A DNA stretch of 64,000 nucleotides from contig PLMA01000048.1 in NCBI GenBank assembly GCA_003141455.1, positions 54,488-118,487 on the forward strand, read 5' to 3'. Shown here piece after piece: positions 24,011-33,886 of this stretch (the stretch's first letter is position 1; each line of letters opens with the position of its first letter). Position numbers and translations under genes: made by a program. Source of the stretch: Chloroflexota bacterium. Lineage in GTDB: Bacteria > Chloroflexota > Limnocylindria > Limnocylindrales > CSP1-4. The notes beneath the pieces are model-generated. The model was not told where the DNA came from. It was given only the letters and a program-made list of their open reading frames with translations, and did no database searches.

Positions 24011-26734
24011 TTACTCCTCCACAGCCTCGATGCGGATCCGCGCATCCACGATTACCGCGCCCTCCGGGCGGACGATAACCGGGTTGCAGTCCATCTCCGC
24101 GATCTCCGGATGCTGCTCGACCATGGCCGCGACTCTGAGCAGCAGCTCTTCGAGGCCGGCGACGTCGCACTTGGGCGCGCCGCGGAAGCCATCCAGGAGC
24201 GGGAACGTGCGCAGAGACGTCACCATTTCGTGGGCGTCCCGGTCGGTCAGCGGCGTGATCCGGACCTTCACGTCCTTGAGAACCTCGACAGCGACACCGC
24301 CTGCGCCGCAGGCCACGACCGGGCCGAAGAGCGCGTCGTGGACGACACCGACGAGCATCTCAACGCCGCCGGACGGGACCATCTGCTGGACGAAGAACTT
24401 CTCCACTTTCGTGCCCTGGGCGGCAATTCGAGCCGCCATCTCGACGGCCTGCTGAGTCACCTCGACCGCGCCCTCGAGATTGAGCACCACGGCCTTGGCC
24501 TCGGTCTTGTGGATCAGCTTGGGAGCGACACCCTTGAGCGCCACTTTGCCGCCGATCTCGGCAGCCGCGGCGCCGGCCTCCTCGGGCGCGGCCGCCAGGC
24601 GCCACGCCGCCATCGGAACGCCGTAGCAGCCAAGGAGCTTCGCCACCTCGTCCGGGAGGAGCCAGCGCGACTTATCCTCGCCGGACTTCTGGATAGAAGC
24701 GAGGACGTCGGCGATGATGGCCTTGCCCTCGGAGGTCCGAATGTCCCCGTATTGGGGCACCAGACCCTCCGGCGTCTCCGCCCAGATGCCGTATCGAACG
24801 GCGTGGGCGAGGGCGCGGGCGGCATCCTCGGGGAACGGATAGGACGGCAATGAGAGCCCGTCCGTCTTGAGCGACTCCGGCGTGCCCTTGGACGACAGGA
24901 AGACGGACAGGAGCGGGAGCGGGCGCGGGAGATCGAGAGCAGCCTCGCGGATGCCGAGGGCGATCTCCTCGGGCTTGGTGACGAGCACCGGAACGTAAAG
25001 GATGATGATCGCGTCGATCCCGTCCCACTCGGCCAGGATCTTCAGCGCCTTGCGGAAGGACTCCGGTGGCGCCGCGGCGATCATGTCGACGGGGTTGTTG
25101 TAGCCGGCCCCGGGCGGCAGGAACTCGGCCAGCTTGGCCTTGATCTCGTCGGGGACCTGCGGCACGACCAGGCCGTCCGCCTCGCAGGCGTCGGCACAGA
25201 GGATGCCGGGGCCGCCGCCGTTGGTCAGGATCGCGACGCGGTTGCCCTTCGGCCGCGGCTGGTTGGCCAGCAGCGTCGCAACGTCGAAGAACTCGCCCAG
25301 GGTGTCGGTGCGGATGACGCCGGCCTGCTTGAAGAGGGCGTCGACCGTCACGTCGGAGGCGCCCAGGAGGGCGCCGGTATGAGACGACGTGGCGCGCGCG
25401 CCCGCGGAAGATCGACCACTCTTAACGACCAGGATCGGCTTCTGGCGGCCGACCCGCCGCGAGATCCGGGCGAACTTGCGGGGGTTGCCGATCGACTCCA
25501 GGTACAGGGCGATGACGTCCGTGGCCGGGTCGTCGGCCCAGTACTGGATGAAGTCGTTGCCGGAGAGGTCGGCCTTGTTGCCGACGGAGATGAAGGTGGA
25601 GAGGCCCAGCGAAAGGCTGTTGGCGTACTCGATCACGGCCAGACCGAGGGCGCCCGACTGCGACAGGAAACCGACGTTGCCCTGCATCGGGGCGTTCGGC
25701 GAAAAGGTCGCGTTCATGCGGATGTCGTCGTGGGTGTTGATGACGCCCATGCAGTTGGGGCCGATGACTCGCATGCCGTGCTCGCGGGCGATCCCCATCA
25801 GCTCGCGCTGCATCTCGCGCCCGACCGGGCCGGCTTCGGCGAAGCCTGCCGTGATCACGACCATGCCATGGACGCCCTTCTGGGCGCATTCCGTCGCGGC
25901 GGCCATCACGAGCTTGGCAGGAACGACGATCACGGCCAGATCGACCGGACCGGGGATGTCGAGGATCGACTTGTAGGCGTGGACCGATTGGACGACATCG
26001 GCGCTGGGATTGACGGGGTAGACGGGGCCGTTGAAGCCGCTATCCATGAGGTTGTGGAATACCTCGCCGCCGATCGTGCGGCGCTTGCGCCCGGCGCCGA
26101 TCACCGCCACGGAACGCGGCGCCAGCATGCCCCGGACCGCGTTCATCGACGCGATCTGCTCGCGGGCCTCGAAGCGGGCCTGCGCCTCGGGCGTCATGGA
26201 CGTGGGGAAGCCGACGCGGACGAGACCCGGCTCGCTTTTCATCGTGATCCCGAAGCCGCTCTCCCGGAAGACCTCGAGCATCTTGTGGTTCTCGGGCAGG
26301 ACGTCCGCCTCGAAGACGGCGACGCCGTCATCCTCGGCCGCCTCGGCGAGCCGCTTCAGCAACAGAGTGCCCAGGCCTCGACCCTGGAACGAGTCCGTGA
26401 CCGTGAAGCCGACCTCAGCCCGGTCCGTGGCCGCGCGGTCCGCAACCGCTCGATCGTCGGCGACGCGGTCGTAGCTCGCCTGACCCACGACGTCCTGGCC
26501 GTGGACCGCCAGCACGCAGCAGTCCTCGCAGCCCTCGACTCCGGACCAGCGGCGGGCCGTTGCCTCCAGGTCTACTGAAAGGGAACGGAAACGGAGCCGT
26601 CGGGATTCGTCCGAAAGGCCCCGCAGGAAGGCCAGGATCGGGGCTTCGTCCGAGGGGTGGGCCCCCCTGATGCGAACCGACGAACCGTCCCGGAGGACCA
26701 CGTCGATGTCGCGCGGGGAGTAGGTCGTGCTCAT
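24011..26734 (-). CDS. GNAT acetyltransferase / ADP-forming acyl-CoA synthetase-like fusion
   Basis: 907 aa. Residues 1-175 are a GNAT domain ([20 protein letters not shown]). The rest has acyl-CoA synthetase (NDP-forming) order: CoA-binding ([20 protein letters not shown]), succinyl-CoA-ligase-like with the phospho-His region [17 protein letters not shown], then ATP-grasp ([33 protein letters not shown]). In the Pat protein lysine acetyltransferases of enterobacteria the GNAT domain is C-terminal; here it is N-terminal, as in several other lineages. It may acetylate proteins such as acetyl-CoA synthetase. The phospho-His is kept, so catalytic acyl-CoA synthesis is also possible. The GNAT part has a short repeat [20 protein letters not shown]. 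Confidence 0.88.
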   Translation of the reverse strand: MSTTYSPRDIDVVLRDGSSVRIRGAHPSDEAPILAFLRGLSDESRRLRFRSLSVDLEATARRWSGVEGCEDCCVLAVHGQDVVGQASYDRVADDRAVADRAATDRAEVGFTVTDSFQGRGLGTLLLKRLAEAAEDDGVAVFEADVLPENHKMLEVFRESGFGITMKSEPGLVRVGFPTSMTPEAQARFEAREQIASMNAVRGMLAPRSVAVIGAGRKRRTIGGEVFHNLMDSGFNGPVYPVNPSADVVQSVHAYKSILDIPGPVDLAVIVVPAKLVMAAATECAQKGVHGMVVITAGFAEAGPVGREMQRELMGIAREHGMRVIGPNCMGVINTHDDIRMNATFSPNAPMQGNVGFLSQSGALGLAVIEYANSLSLGLSTFISVGNKADLSGNDFIQYWADDPATDVIALYLESIGNPRKFARISRRVGRQKPILVVKSGRSSAGARATSSHTGALLGASDVTVDALFKQAGVIRTDTLGEFFDVATLLANQPRPKGNRVAILTNGGGPGILCADACEADGLVVPQVPDEIKAKLAEFLPPGAGYNNPVDMIAAAPPESFRKALKILAEWDGIDAIIILYVPVLVTKPEEIALGIREAALDLPRPLPLLSVFLSSKGTPESLKTDGLSLPSYPFPEDAARALAHAVRYGIWAETPEGLVPQYGDIRTSEGKAIIADVLASIQKSGEDKSRWLLPDEVAKLLGCYGVPMAAWRLAAAPEEAGAAAAEIGGKVALKGVAPKLIHKTEAKAVVLNLEGAVEVTQQAVEMAARIAAQGTKVEKFFVQQMVPSGGVEMLVGVVHDALFGPVVACGAGGVAVEVLKDVKVRITPLTDRDAHEMVTSLRTFPLLDGFRGAPKCDVAGLEELLLRVAAMVEQHPEIAEMDCNPVIVRPEGAVIVDARIRIEAVEE

Positions 26735-27115
26735 ACTGCCGCCTTCGTTTGTTGCTGGGCGTGGCCCTGTGGGGCTCGGCGTGTGGCTACCCTCCGTACC
26801 GAATGGCGCGCGGGGGCCTCAACTCTATTGGTAGGAGCTTCCGCGATCGAGCGTCCCGCCAGTAGGGCCAATGGGCGCGCGATGCGGGCCGTAGGTCCCG
26901 GGTCCGATGGCCGGTGGGGGCTCGAATCGCCCCTGCCGGCCGGGTCCCGTTGCCGGTTGTCACCAGGCCGAGCACGTTGGCGCCGGCGTTCGGCGGCTCC
27001 GCCCTCCGGGCCGGTGTTTTGCGGCACCGTCCGAAAGGTGTCCCGAGCGCAAGTCCTGGGTGCCATGACCGCCGTACCATTGCCCGGAGCCCCCTCCCGT
27101 CCCATTCTCGGGCCT
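26735..27115. other. Divergent intergenic region
   Basis: This 381-bp gap separates two divergent genes and should hold both promoters. I see no clear -35/-10 pair, palindrome or RNA fold. Two ATGs in frame with the rightward gene (27065 and the chosen 27116) and the track's 780-aa ORF cross it, but the upstream translation is Arg/Pro-rich noise. Confidence 0.5.
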
Positions 27116-28999
27116 ATGACGGGTGTCACTGCTCGGCGGACTCTGGGACGCCATGCCAGCCTGCTGGCGGCGTTTCCGCTGGCGCTGCTGCTACTGATCC
27201 TCACCGCCGGTTCTGCGTTGGGCGCTTCCACGCTCACCAATCCGACGGCGACACCTCTCACCGCGACCTTCGGGACATCGGTGACGTTCACGGTGACGTT
27301 CACGGACAGCGGTAATCGGGGCCCGCAGGCGAACTCGGTCACGGTCGCATTCGACAACGGCACGCGCAATGTCATGAGCGCGACTTCGACGGACTATGTC
27401 CACGGCGTGACGTTCACCTACTCGACGACCCTCCCGGTCGGCCAGCATTCGGTCCGGTTCCGAGCAAACGACCACACCGGCGTGAGGGTGCCTGGCAGTC
27501 CCGTGACCGGCCCGTCCGTCACGATCACTGCGCCACCGCCGACCCCCGCGCCAACTCCAACGCCTCCGCCGACCCCCGCTCCAACTCCCACGCCTCCGCC
27601 GACCCCCGCTCCAACTCCCACGGCACCGCCGACGCCCGCTCCAACGCCTCCGCCGACCCCTGCCCCCACCCCCAAGCCGACCCCAGCGCCCACTCCCAAG
27701 CCAGCTCCAATCGTCACGCCGACTCCGGTCCGAACGGCAGCTCCAACTCCTACCCTCGTCCCCACGGAGCAGCCCACTCCGGTCCCGTCCGCAAATCCTT
27801 CGGACGCGGGTTTGCTGGCGGGAGGCGTAACGGCCTCAGGCGCGCCGGGCGACCAGGGCGGTGGCATAACCGTCGGTACGCCCGTCCCCGGCGCTCAAGG
27901 TGCCGACCCCGCGTCGCAGCCGGCAGCGATCCTCATGGTTGGTCGGCTGGCCAGCGCGCTCTTGCCCATCGAGCAGGCCGGTGGCGCCGGCGGTGTCGGC
28001 AGGCCGGGCGGAGGGGTTCCGGGCATCTTCGGATACACGCCTCCGAAGGTCCCGCTGCTGCTCCAGCAGCTCGCTCCTACGATCGCAACCGCCAGCTCCG
28101 CGGCCGCGGCGTGGGCGGCCTTCTCCTTCTTCGGCAAGCGACGCCGCGATGACGACGAGACGGAGCCCGACGGAACTCTCGCCGCGGCCGCTGCCACCGG
28201 CTATGAGGCCCAGGCTGTGCCCGGCCTGCCGGCCGTGGACGAATCGCTCCTTCCACGCTGGCGACGACCTTCCTTGCAACAGGTTCGCAAGGCGGATCCT
28301 CTGCGAGCCGAGGCCGAGACACCCCACATGTCCTTCGAGACTGCCGGCGCCGCGCCGCTCGGTGACTACGAGCGACGCAGCATCGGCTATCGGCTGGTGC
28401 GCCTCCTGGACTCGCCGGATGAGTTGAGATCGCAGGAGATCGGCATCCTCGACCAGGGCGACGAGGTCCAGCTCCTGCAGCGGCATGGGGCCTACTGGCT
28501 GGTGCTCTGCCCGGACGGGAAGCAGGGCTGGGTGCATCGCATGGTCCTGGCAGACGCCCAGGTCCGGACCGCCGATCCCGAGCTGACCGTGCCCGAGCCG
28601 GACGAGAATGTCGTCGCCTATGAGATGCCGGGACTGGACGAGATCGCAGAGGAGCCCGCGCCCGGCGGCCTGCTCGCGGCCTACATGAAGGCGAAGAGCG
28701 GCCTTCTCCGGTCGACTCGCGAGAACCAGCCTGTCGAGTCCGTGCCCCTTGCCGAGGGCGCCGCGGCCGCCGCACCGGGTGCCCCCGCCAAGAGTGCCGC
28801 AGCCCGCGCGAAGCCGACCAAGGCCCAGCCGGATGAGGCTGTCTCAGCCGCTAGCGTCGATGGGGCTTCCGACGGCCAGACTCCCGCCGCAGCACCAGGA
28901 CGTGCTGGTGCGCGATATTCGGGACGAAAGAGTGCGGGTACCCGTAAGGCCTCAACCGCGTCCCGGCCTGGTACCAAATCACGTCGCCCTTCACGGTGA
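27116..28999 (+). CDS. Secreted/anchored protein: Pro-Thr repeat stalk, membrane helix, SH3-like domain
   Basis: 627 aa from the ATG at 27116, giving a good signal peptide ([22 protein letters not shown]). Residues 38-140 form an Ig-like domain ([29 protein letters not shown]). Next comes a Pro/Thr/Ala repeat stalk of about 90 residues ([17 protein letters not shown]), then a second hydrophobic segment near 310-340 followed by KRRRDDDE. An SH3b-like domain lies at about 425-480 ([27 protein letters not shown]) and a basic Ala/Lys/Ser tail ends the protein. The SH3b part would be cytoplasmic if both helices cross the membrane. The last 50 codons overlap the convergent methyltransferase gene. 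Function unknown; probably cell-surface. Confidence 0.75.
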   Translation: MTGVTARRTLGRHASLLAAFPLALLLLILTAGSALGASTLTNPTATPLTATFGTSVTFTVTFTDSGNRGPQANSVTVAFDNGTRNVMSATSTDYVHGVTFTYSTTLPVGQHSVRFRANDHTGVRVPGSPVTGPSVTITAPPPTPAPTPTPPPTPAPTPTPPPTPAPTPTAPPTPAPTPPPTPAPTPKPTPAPTPKPAPIVTPTPVRTAAPTPTLVPTEQPTPVPSANPSDAGLLAGGVTASGAPGDQGGGITVGTPVPGAQGADPASQPAAILMVGRLASALLPIEQAGGAGGVGRPGGGVPGIFGYTPPKVPLLLQQLAPTIATASSAAAAWAAFSFFGKRRRDDDETEPDGTLAAAAATGYEAQAVPGLPAVDESLLPRWRRPSLQQVRKADPLRAEAETPHMSFETAGAAPLGDYERRSIGYRLVRLLDSPDELRSQEIGILDQGDEVQLLQRHGAYWLVLCPDGKQGWVHRMVLADAQVRTADPELTVPEPDENVVAYEMPGLDEIAEEPAPGGLLAAYMKAKSGLLRSTRENQPVESVPLAEGAAAAAPGAPAKSAAARAKPTKAQPDEAVSAASVDGASDGQTPAAAPGRAGARYSGRKSAGTRKASTASRPGTKSRRPSR

Positions 29000-29774
29000 A
29001 GCCGGCGCGAGTCGCGCGATCGGCCAGATCCGAACCCGTGAAGATGTAGCGTCCCTCCTGGTAGGCGTCGCGGACGATCACGGCCGCGTAGCGGTCGCTC
29101 CGCAGTACTCGCGCCATCTCGCCGAATATCCCTTCGATGCGGTCCAGGAAGGTGGCGTAGTCCGCGCTGTTGGCCAGGTCGCCCGCGTGCTCGGTCACCA
29201 TCGCGTAGTCGGTCCGGCGATTCGCATGCTCTTCGGCGAGCTTGCCGCCGGCCATCGTGATCGGCAGCTGGATGTTGTAGGGCGGATCGGTGGCGACGAA
29301 GTCGACGCTTTCCGGCTCGATCTGCGGCAGGAGCGCCAGCGCGTCGCCGAGGCGCATCTCCAGGCCAGACGGATCGAAATGCCGCTCTCCGCCGGGATCG
29401 GCCGAACCGATGTCCGCGAGCACCGGACCCAGACCGTCTCGCTCCGCGGGCAGGACTCGGAGCAATTCCTGGAAAGTGTCGACCCAGCGTTGCTCGATCT
29501 CGAGGCCTATCGCCCGCCTGGGCCCTCGAGCGATTGCCGCTCCCAGGAGCGTTCCACCGACGCCGGCAAACGGGTCGAGAACTAGCTCGCCGGACTTCGT
29601 GAAGAACTCGATCAGTCGAGCCATCAGCCGCGGCGGCTTGTTTGCGCCGTGCCGCTTGCGGAGAGCGTGGCCCAGTTCGGAGGGATAGGCCGTTCCCCAG
29701 ACTGACTTGGTGAAGTAGAGCCATTCCTCGCCCGAGAGCTCGTTGAGGGTGTTGCCGGGGTGTCTGGGGCTCAC
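28851..29774 (-). CDS. Orphan DNA methyltransferase (N4-cytosine/N6-adenine type)
   Basis: 307 aa. SAM-binding motif I is [17 protein letters not shown], and the catalytic motif IV is TDPPYN. Motif X/I precedes motif IV, the order of the gamma-like rather than beta class. Further conserved parts are [42 protein letters not shown] and [15 protein letters not shown]. No restriction endonuclease gene is nearby, so it is a solitary, probably regulatory or repair-related, methyltransferase. Its 3' end overlaps the convergent gene by 149 bp. The target sequence is not predictable. Confidence 0.88.
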   Translation of the reverse strand: MSPRHPGNTLNELSGEEWLYFTKSVWGTAYPSELGHALRKRHGANKPPRLMARLIEFFTKSGELVLDPFAGVGGTLLGAAIARGPRRAIGLEIEQRWVDTFQELLRVLPAERDGLGPVLADIGSADPGGERHFDPSGLEMRLGDALALLPQIEPESVDFVATDPPYNIQLPITMAGGKLAEEHANRRTDYAMVTEHAGDLANSADYATFLDRIEGIFGEMARVLRSDRYAAVIVRDAYQEGRYIFTGSDLADRATRAGFTVKGDVIWYQAGTRLRPYGYPHSFVPNIAHQHVLVLRRESGRRKPHRR

Positions 29775-29939
29775 CCGTCGAGCTTAGCCGCGATTGGGAG
29801 GCGGCGCGACCCGGCCGGGCGCCTGCGTCTTCGGCTGCGAAACGGCCGCCCGGGAAGCCCGGCTATCGCGTTACCCTTAGCCGATCGAGGGGTGGACGAT
29901 GCGTCGCGCTGTGCAGCGCTCAACCTGGGACCTCGATAT

Positions 29940-32900
29940 ATGACCAACAGCCACGACCGAAGCGGCGAGAGCCGCGGCTTCGATGGACGCTCGCCGCACC
30001 GGCAGCTCTGGAGCGACCGGTTCGTCGGTCGCGAGCGCCAGCTAGAGCGGATCGCCGCCGGGCTCCAGGGCGCGGTCGATGGCAAGCCCAGCGCTCTCCT
30101 GCTGTCAGGCACCGCCGGCCTGGGTCTCAGCCGCCTCCTCGGAGAGACGCGCCGGCGGATCGGCACTCTGGGCGAGCCCTTCGCGAACGTCCACGGCGTG
30201 GCGGTGCCGGCAACGTCCGGCGTCCCATACGCACCTGTCACGGCCGCCCTCGAGCATCTCCTTGCCCCGATCTCTGACGAGATGCTCGCGACACTCGTGG
30301 GCTCCACCGGCGACGCCATCGCCCGCCTGGTGCCGAGCCTGCGATCGCGACTGGGGGATCTGGAGCTGCTGCCGGGCCGTCCGCCGATCGCTGCCCCGGA
30401 GTGGCGCGAGGCGCGCATGTTCGAGGCCGTTCTGGGTTTGCTGGAGCGGCTGAGCGAACGGCAGCCCGTGGCCGTGATCATCGAGGACCTGCATCACGCC
30501 GATGCCGCGACCCGTGGCCTGGTCACGTTCCTGGCTCGCGTCACTCGCGGCCAGCGGGTCATGCTCGTCGTCACCTACCAGCCCGACCGGCTGCTCCGGT
30601 CCGACCCGCTGCGGACTACTCTCTCGACTCTCGCCACGTCGCCGCTTGTGACGAGCACGGAGATGCCGCCTCTGGAACGGGAAGAGCTGGGCCAGTTGAT
30701 CGAGGCGATCGAGGGTTCCCGGCCTTCGTCGACGACGCTCCTCCTGGTCGCCGAGCGGTCGCGCGGCAATCCGCTCGTGGCCGAGGAGCTGCTGGCCGCG
30801 CGCCGCGAACGGCTGGGCGCGTCGCTTTCGGGATCGCTCGGCCGGTTGGTCACCGCCCGAGCCGCGCTCCGCTCGCCGGAGTGCCGCAGGGTGCTGCGGC
30901 TGTTGTCGCTGGCCGGGTCTGCGGTCACGATGCCGACGCTCATGGCCGTGGCCACGGAGTTCGAACGCCAGGCGCCCGCCCGGCCGCCTCGCTCCAACGC
31001 GGGGATGCGCCAGGGCGAGGGTCTCGAGTCGGACATCGCCGCGGGCGTGGCCGAAGCGCTGGAGCATGGCTTCCTGATCGAGACGGACGACGGATCGGGC
31101 GGAGCTCCAGCCGGCGGCTTCGCCGGGTCGGTGGGCGGGCCGGGCGGGGAGAAGGGCCGCAGCCCGGATCGGGAGTCGCGGGCCGGTTCGCGCGGCCCCG
31201 GAGCGGAGGAGCACGGCCGGGACGGCCGCCCGGGCCAGAACTCGCGTTCGGCCAAGACTGCGGCCCAGGCACCCGCGGCCGAGCCGGCCGCAGGCGAGCG
31301 CCGCATCGGCTTCCGCCACGAGCTCATCGCCGAGGCGATCGCGGCCGACCTGCTGCCGGGAACGCGGCGCCGGTACCACGCCGCCCTGGCGGACGCGTGG
31401 GAGCTCGCGCCCAACCCGCAGCCGGCCAGAGCGCTGACCCACCACCTCGCCGCGCGTGACCTGCCCGCGGCCGAGAGAGCGGCTTTGGCTGCCGCCACGG
31501 CAGCGGAGACGATCGACGCCGGGGCCGATGCGCTGGCTCACTACGAGCAGGCCCTGGGCCTGTACGAAATCGCCCTGCACGATGAGACGGTGCCGCGTCT
31601 CGCGGACCTGTACGTCCGGTCCGCCGAGGCCGCTTTCGCCGCGGGCGAGCCGGCCCGGGCAGCGGCGTATGCCGAGGCGGCCGCAGCCGCCCTCGACGAT
31701 CCGCGCGAGAGGCTCGCCTTGGGGCTCGTGATGGAGGCGCTGGGCCGTTACCGGCGAGCCGCCGGCGATCGGGACGGGGCGCTCGCGGCACACCGGCGGG
31801 CCGTCGAACTCGTGCCGGGGGAGCCGACCGCAGCTCGCGCTCGAGTGCTTGCCGCGCTGGCCCAGTTCCGCATGCTGGAGGGCGTCTTCTCCGAGGCGAA
31901 GCGCTACGCCCAGGAGGCCGTGGAGGTTGCCACGGTCGTCGGCGAGGGGGCTCGCCAGGAGTTGTTGAACGCCACCTGCACCCTGGCCGTTGCCGAGGCG
32001 TGGGGCGAGGATCCGGAGCCGGCCGTCTGGATGCTGCGCCAGACGCGCGACCAGGCTGCGGAGCTTGGCCGCCTGGACGATCTGTTCCGCGTGTACGCCG
32101 ACCTGACCACGGTCCTGGACCTGCTGGGCCGCCGTGATGAGGCGATCGCGGTCGCCTATGAAGGCATCGCCGAAGCGGAGCGGGCCGGCCAGGCCACCGT
32201 CTATGGCAACTTCCTGCGGGCCAACGCCGCCGACTCGCTCTTCTTCCTGGGCCGCTGGCCCGAGTGCCGTCGCCTCTGCCTCGATGCGTTGAGCTGGAAC
32301 CCCATCGGCATCTGGTTCCTGTCGTCGCTCCTGCCTTTGGCGACTCTCGAGGTCGCGACGAGCGCAGGCGAGTCCGCGGGCCGGCTGCTCGGGCAGGTTC
32401 TGCTCGCCATCGAAACGGTCCAGGATCCGCAGTACTCGGTACCAGCCCAGCAGGCCGCGGCGGCCTACGCGCTTTGGCAGACGGATCTGGTCGATGCGCA
32501 CCGAGCCGCCGAGCGAGGCTGGCTGCGCGTCAGCGACACCGAGGACTGGCTGCTGATGGCTCGCATGGCGGCCACCTGCCTCGAGGTGGACGCGACGATC
32601 GCCCTGGACGCCCGTCGGCGCCACGACCTTGCGACCCTGGCGAGCGCCCGAGAACGGAGTCTGCCGGTCGTTCTGCGAGCCGAGGCCGTCGTCCGCGCTT
32701 GCGGCGTCTCTCCCAAGGCCGGATCGCGAGTGCAGGCGGATCTCGCCATCAGGACCGCCAGGGCCTTCCGGTCGCGACTGGAAGGGCGCGACGATCCGGC
32801 CACGTGGTCCGCGCTCGCGGTCGACTGGGCCGAGCTCGGCGATCCATACGAGGCTGCCCGAGCCCGCTGGCGCGAAGCCGAAGCCCTGCTGGACCAGGCC

Positions 32901-33449
32901 CGCGGCCGCGCCACCCGGATCGTGGCCCGGGAGCCGCTGATCTCGGCCGCGGAGGCGGCCTATCAGCTGGGGGCTTGGCCGTTGCTGCGGGCCGTGGCCG
33001 AGCTGGCGCGGCGGGCGATGATACAGCTTCCCAAGCGGATCGAAGCTTCCCTCGAAGCCCGCCAGGAGCCGGGCGCGAGATCAGGCAGGAGTGGAGGCCC
33101 GGCCGCCGGTCCTTCGAGGCCGAGGGCTCGAGTTCCGACCCCAGGTCGACAGACTCCGTCTGACGCCCCGACAGGAGCCGCACCAAGACCGGGCTCGGGC
33201 GTCGCGGCCGATTTCGTCGCCCCAACGGGCCAGCCCGCGCCGCATGATTTCGGGCTCAGCAAGCGCGAACTCGAGGTCCTGGCCCTGATCGCGGAGGGGC
33301 GGAGCAACCCGGAGATCGGTCGCCGGCTGTTCATCACCCGCAAGACCGTGGCGGTGCACGTCAGCAACATCCTGGCCAAGCTCGGCGTATCGGGGCGAGT
33401 AGAGGCGGCGGCGGCCGCGATCAGGCTGAACATCACCGATCGCGACTGA
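29940..33449 (+). CDS. Large LuxR-family ATP-binding regulator (LAL/MalT-like)
   Basis: 1169 aa from the ATG at 29940. Layout: AAA-type ATPase (RFVGRERQLERIAAGL; Walker B VAVIIEDLHHAD), long TPR-like helical repeats from about 500 to 1040, a low-complexity linker, and a C-terminal LuxR HTH (LSKRELEVLALIAEGRSNPE). LAL regulators act as ATP-switched activators. Walker A reads GTAGLGLSRLL, where GxxGxGKS/T is expected: the nucleotide-binding Lys is Leu. A disordered Gly/Arg/Pro insert interrupts the ATPase half (about 380-440). A strong hairpin terminator follows. An 839-aa antisense ORF across it is a shadow. Confidence 0.9.
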   Translation: MTNSHDRSGESRGFDGRSPHRQLWSDRFVGRERQLERIAAGLQGAVDGKPSALLLSGTAGLGLSRLLGETRRRIGTLGEPFANVHGVAVPATSGVPYAPVTAALEHLLAPISDEMLATLVGSTGDAIARLVPSLRSRLGDLELLPGRPPIAAPEWREARMFEAVLGLLERLSERQPVAVIIEDLHHADAATRGLVTFLARVTRGQRVMLVVTYQPDRLLRSDPLRTTLSTLATSPLVTSTEMPPLEREELGQLIEAIEGSRPSSTTLLLVAERSRGNPLVAEELLAARRERLGASLSGSLGRLVTARAALRSPECRRVLRLLSLAGSAVTMPTLMAVATEFERQAPARPPRSNAGMRQGEGLESDIAAGVAEALEHGFLIETDDGSGGAPAGGFAGSVGGPGGEKGRSPDRESRAGSRGPGAEEHGRDGRPGQNSRSAKTAAQAPAAEPAAGERRIGFRHELIAEAIAADLLPGTRRRYHAALADAWELAPNPQPARALTHHLAARDLPAAERAALAAATAAETIDAGADALAHYEQALGLYEIALHDETVPRLADLYVRSAEAAFAAGEPARAAAYAEAAAAALDDPRERLALGLVMEALGRYRRAAGDRDGALAAHRRAVELVPGEPTAARARVLAALAQFRMLEGVFSEAKRYAQEAVEVATVVGEGARQELLNATCTLAVAEAWGEDPEPAVWMLRQTRDQAAELGRLDDLFRVYADLTTVLDLLGRRDEAIAVAYEGIAEAERAGQATVYGNFLRANAADSLFFLGRWPECRRLCLDALSWNPIGIWFLSSLLPLATLEVATSAGESAGRLLGQVLLAIETVQDPQYSVPAQQAAAAYALWQTDLVDAHRAAERGWLRVSDTEDWLLMARMAATCLEVDATIALDARRRHDLATLASARERSLPVVLRAEAVVRACGVSPKAGSRVQADLAIRTARAFRSRLEGRDDPATWSALAVDWAELGDPYEAARARWREAEALLDQARGRATRIVAREPLISAAEAAYQLGAWPLLRAVAELARRAMIQLPKRIEASLEARQEPGARSGRSGGPAAGPSRPRARVPTPGRQTPSDAPTGAAPRPGSGVAADFVAPTGQPAPHDFGLSKRELEVLALIAEGRSNPEIGRRLFITRKTVAVHVSNILAKLGVSGRVEAAAAAIRLNITDRD

Positions 33450-33495
33450 GCGCCGGCAGTGCGCCGCCTGGCCCTATACCGGCCCAACTAGCAAG

Positions 33496-33520
33496 AAACC
33501 CGGACTCGAGGTCCGGGTTT
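33496..33520 (+). terminator. Intrinsic terminator after the LuxR-family regulator
   Basis: AAACCCGGAC and GTCCGGGTTT form a perfect 10-bp stem around loop TCGAG, 47 bp past the stop codon, followed by GTTG. The A/T-flanked stem is symmetrical, so it could also end leftward transcription from the small gene at 33652. Confidence 0.85.
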
Positions 33521-33538
33521 GTTGCGGGCCCTCCCGGT

Positions 33539-33652
33539 TTATCCCCAGCGCTTGCCCATGGTGTGGTAGCCAAGCACCAGGAGAACCGGAGCCAGGGCGT
33601 AGAACGTCCATTGCGCCCGTCGCAATGCTTGCTTCACCGCCGACTCCTTCAT
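33539..33652 (-). CDS. Small single-pass membrane protein
   Basis: 37 aa: a basic amphipathic start (MKESAVKQALRRAQW) and one hydrophobic helix (TFYALAPVLLVLGYHTMG) ending KRWG. It reads as a plausible membrane miniprotein, and its stop is followed by the bidirectional hairpin at 33496-33520. There is no good Shine-Dalgarno, and the ORF-track version begins further upstream. Real but unassigned, moderate confidence. Confidence 0.45.
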   Translation of the reverse strand: MKESAVKQALRRAQWTFYALAPVLLVLGYHTMGKRWG

Positions 33653-33740
33653 GCCAATCGCTGATGTTTGCCCGCACAAGCCGCGGGCCGCGCCTTCAAC
33701 CATACCCGTCCCCCGGCAATACTCAACTGGCATTCCGTAC

Positions 33741-33777
33741 GGAGGGTACCGGTCACGGCTCCGGAGGGGTACCGGTC
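33741..33777. repeat. Short direct repeat
   Basis: GGAGGGTACCGGTC (33741-33754) and GGAGGGGTACCGGTC (33763-33777) are near-identical copies 22 bp apart in the gap between the small membrane gene and pntB. The GGTACC and ACCGGT palindromes overlap in each copy. Function unknown. Confidence 0.6.
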
Positions 33778-33825
33778 GCGAACGCCAGATGGGGCATGCG
33801 CGCCGGAGGTCTCAGGCCCAACTCG

Positions 33826-33883
33826 GGACGCAAGTGGCCGCCGGACGCAAGTGGCCGCCGGACGCAAGTGGCCGCCGGACGCC
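33826..33883. repeat. 17-bp tandem repeat, 3.4 copies, abutting the pntB stop
   Basis: GGACGCAAGTGGCCGCC occurs three times without change (33826, 33843, 33860) with a 7-bp partial fourth copy, ending 3 bp before the pntB stop codon. It resembles a minisatellite and may vary in copy number between strains. Confidence 0.9.
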
Positions 33884-33886
33884 CGG

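Noticed and set aside
22541-24853. 770-aa ORF overlapping the PrsW gene
   Set aside because: Frame-shifted shadow of PrsW followed by antisense of the acyl-CoA synthetase fusion.
30105-32624. 839-aa ORF antisense to the LuxR-family regulator
   Set aside because: Arg/Gln/Gly-rich shadow caused by high GC at third positions; the sense strand has clear domain homology.
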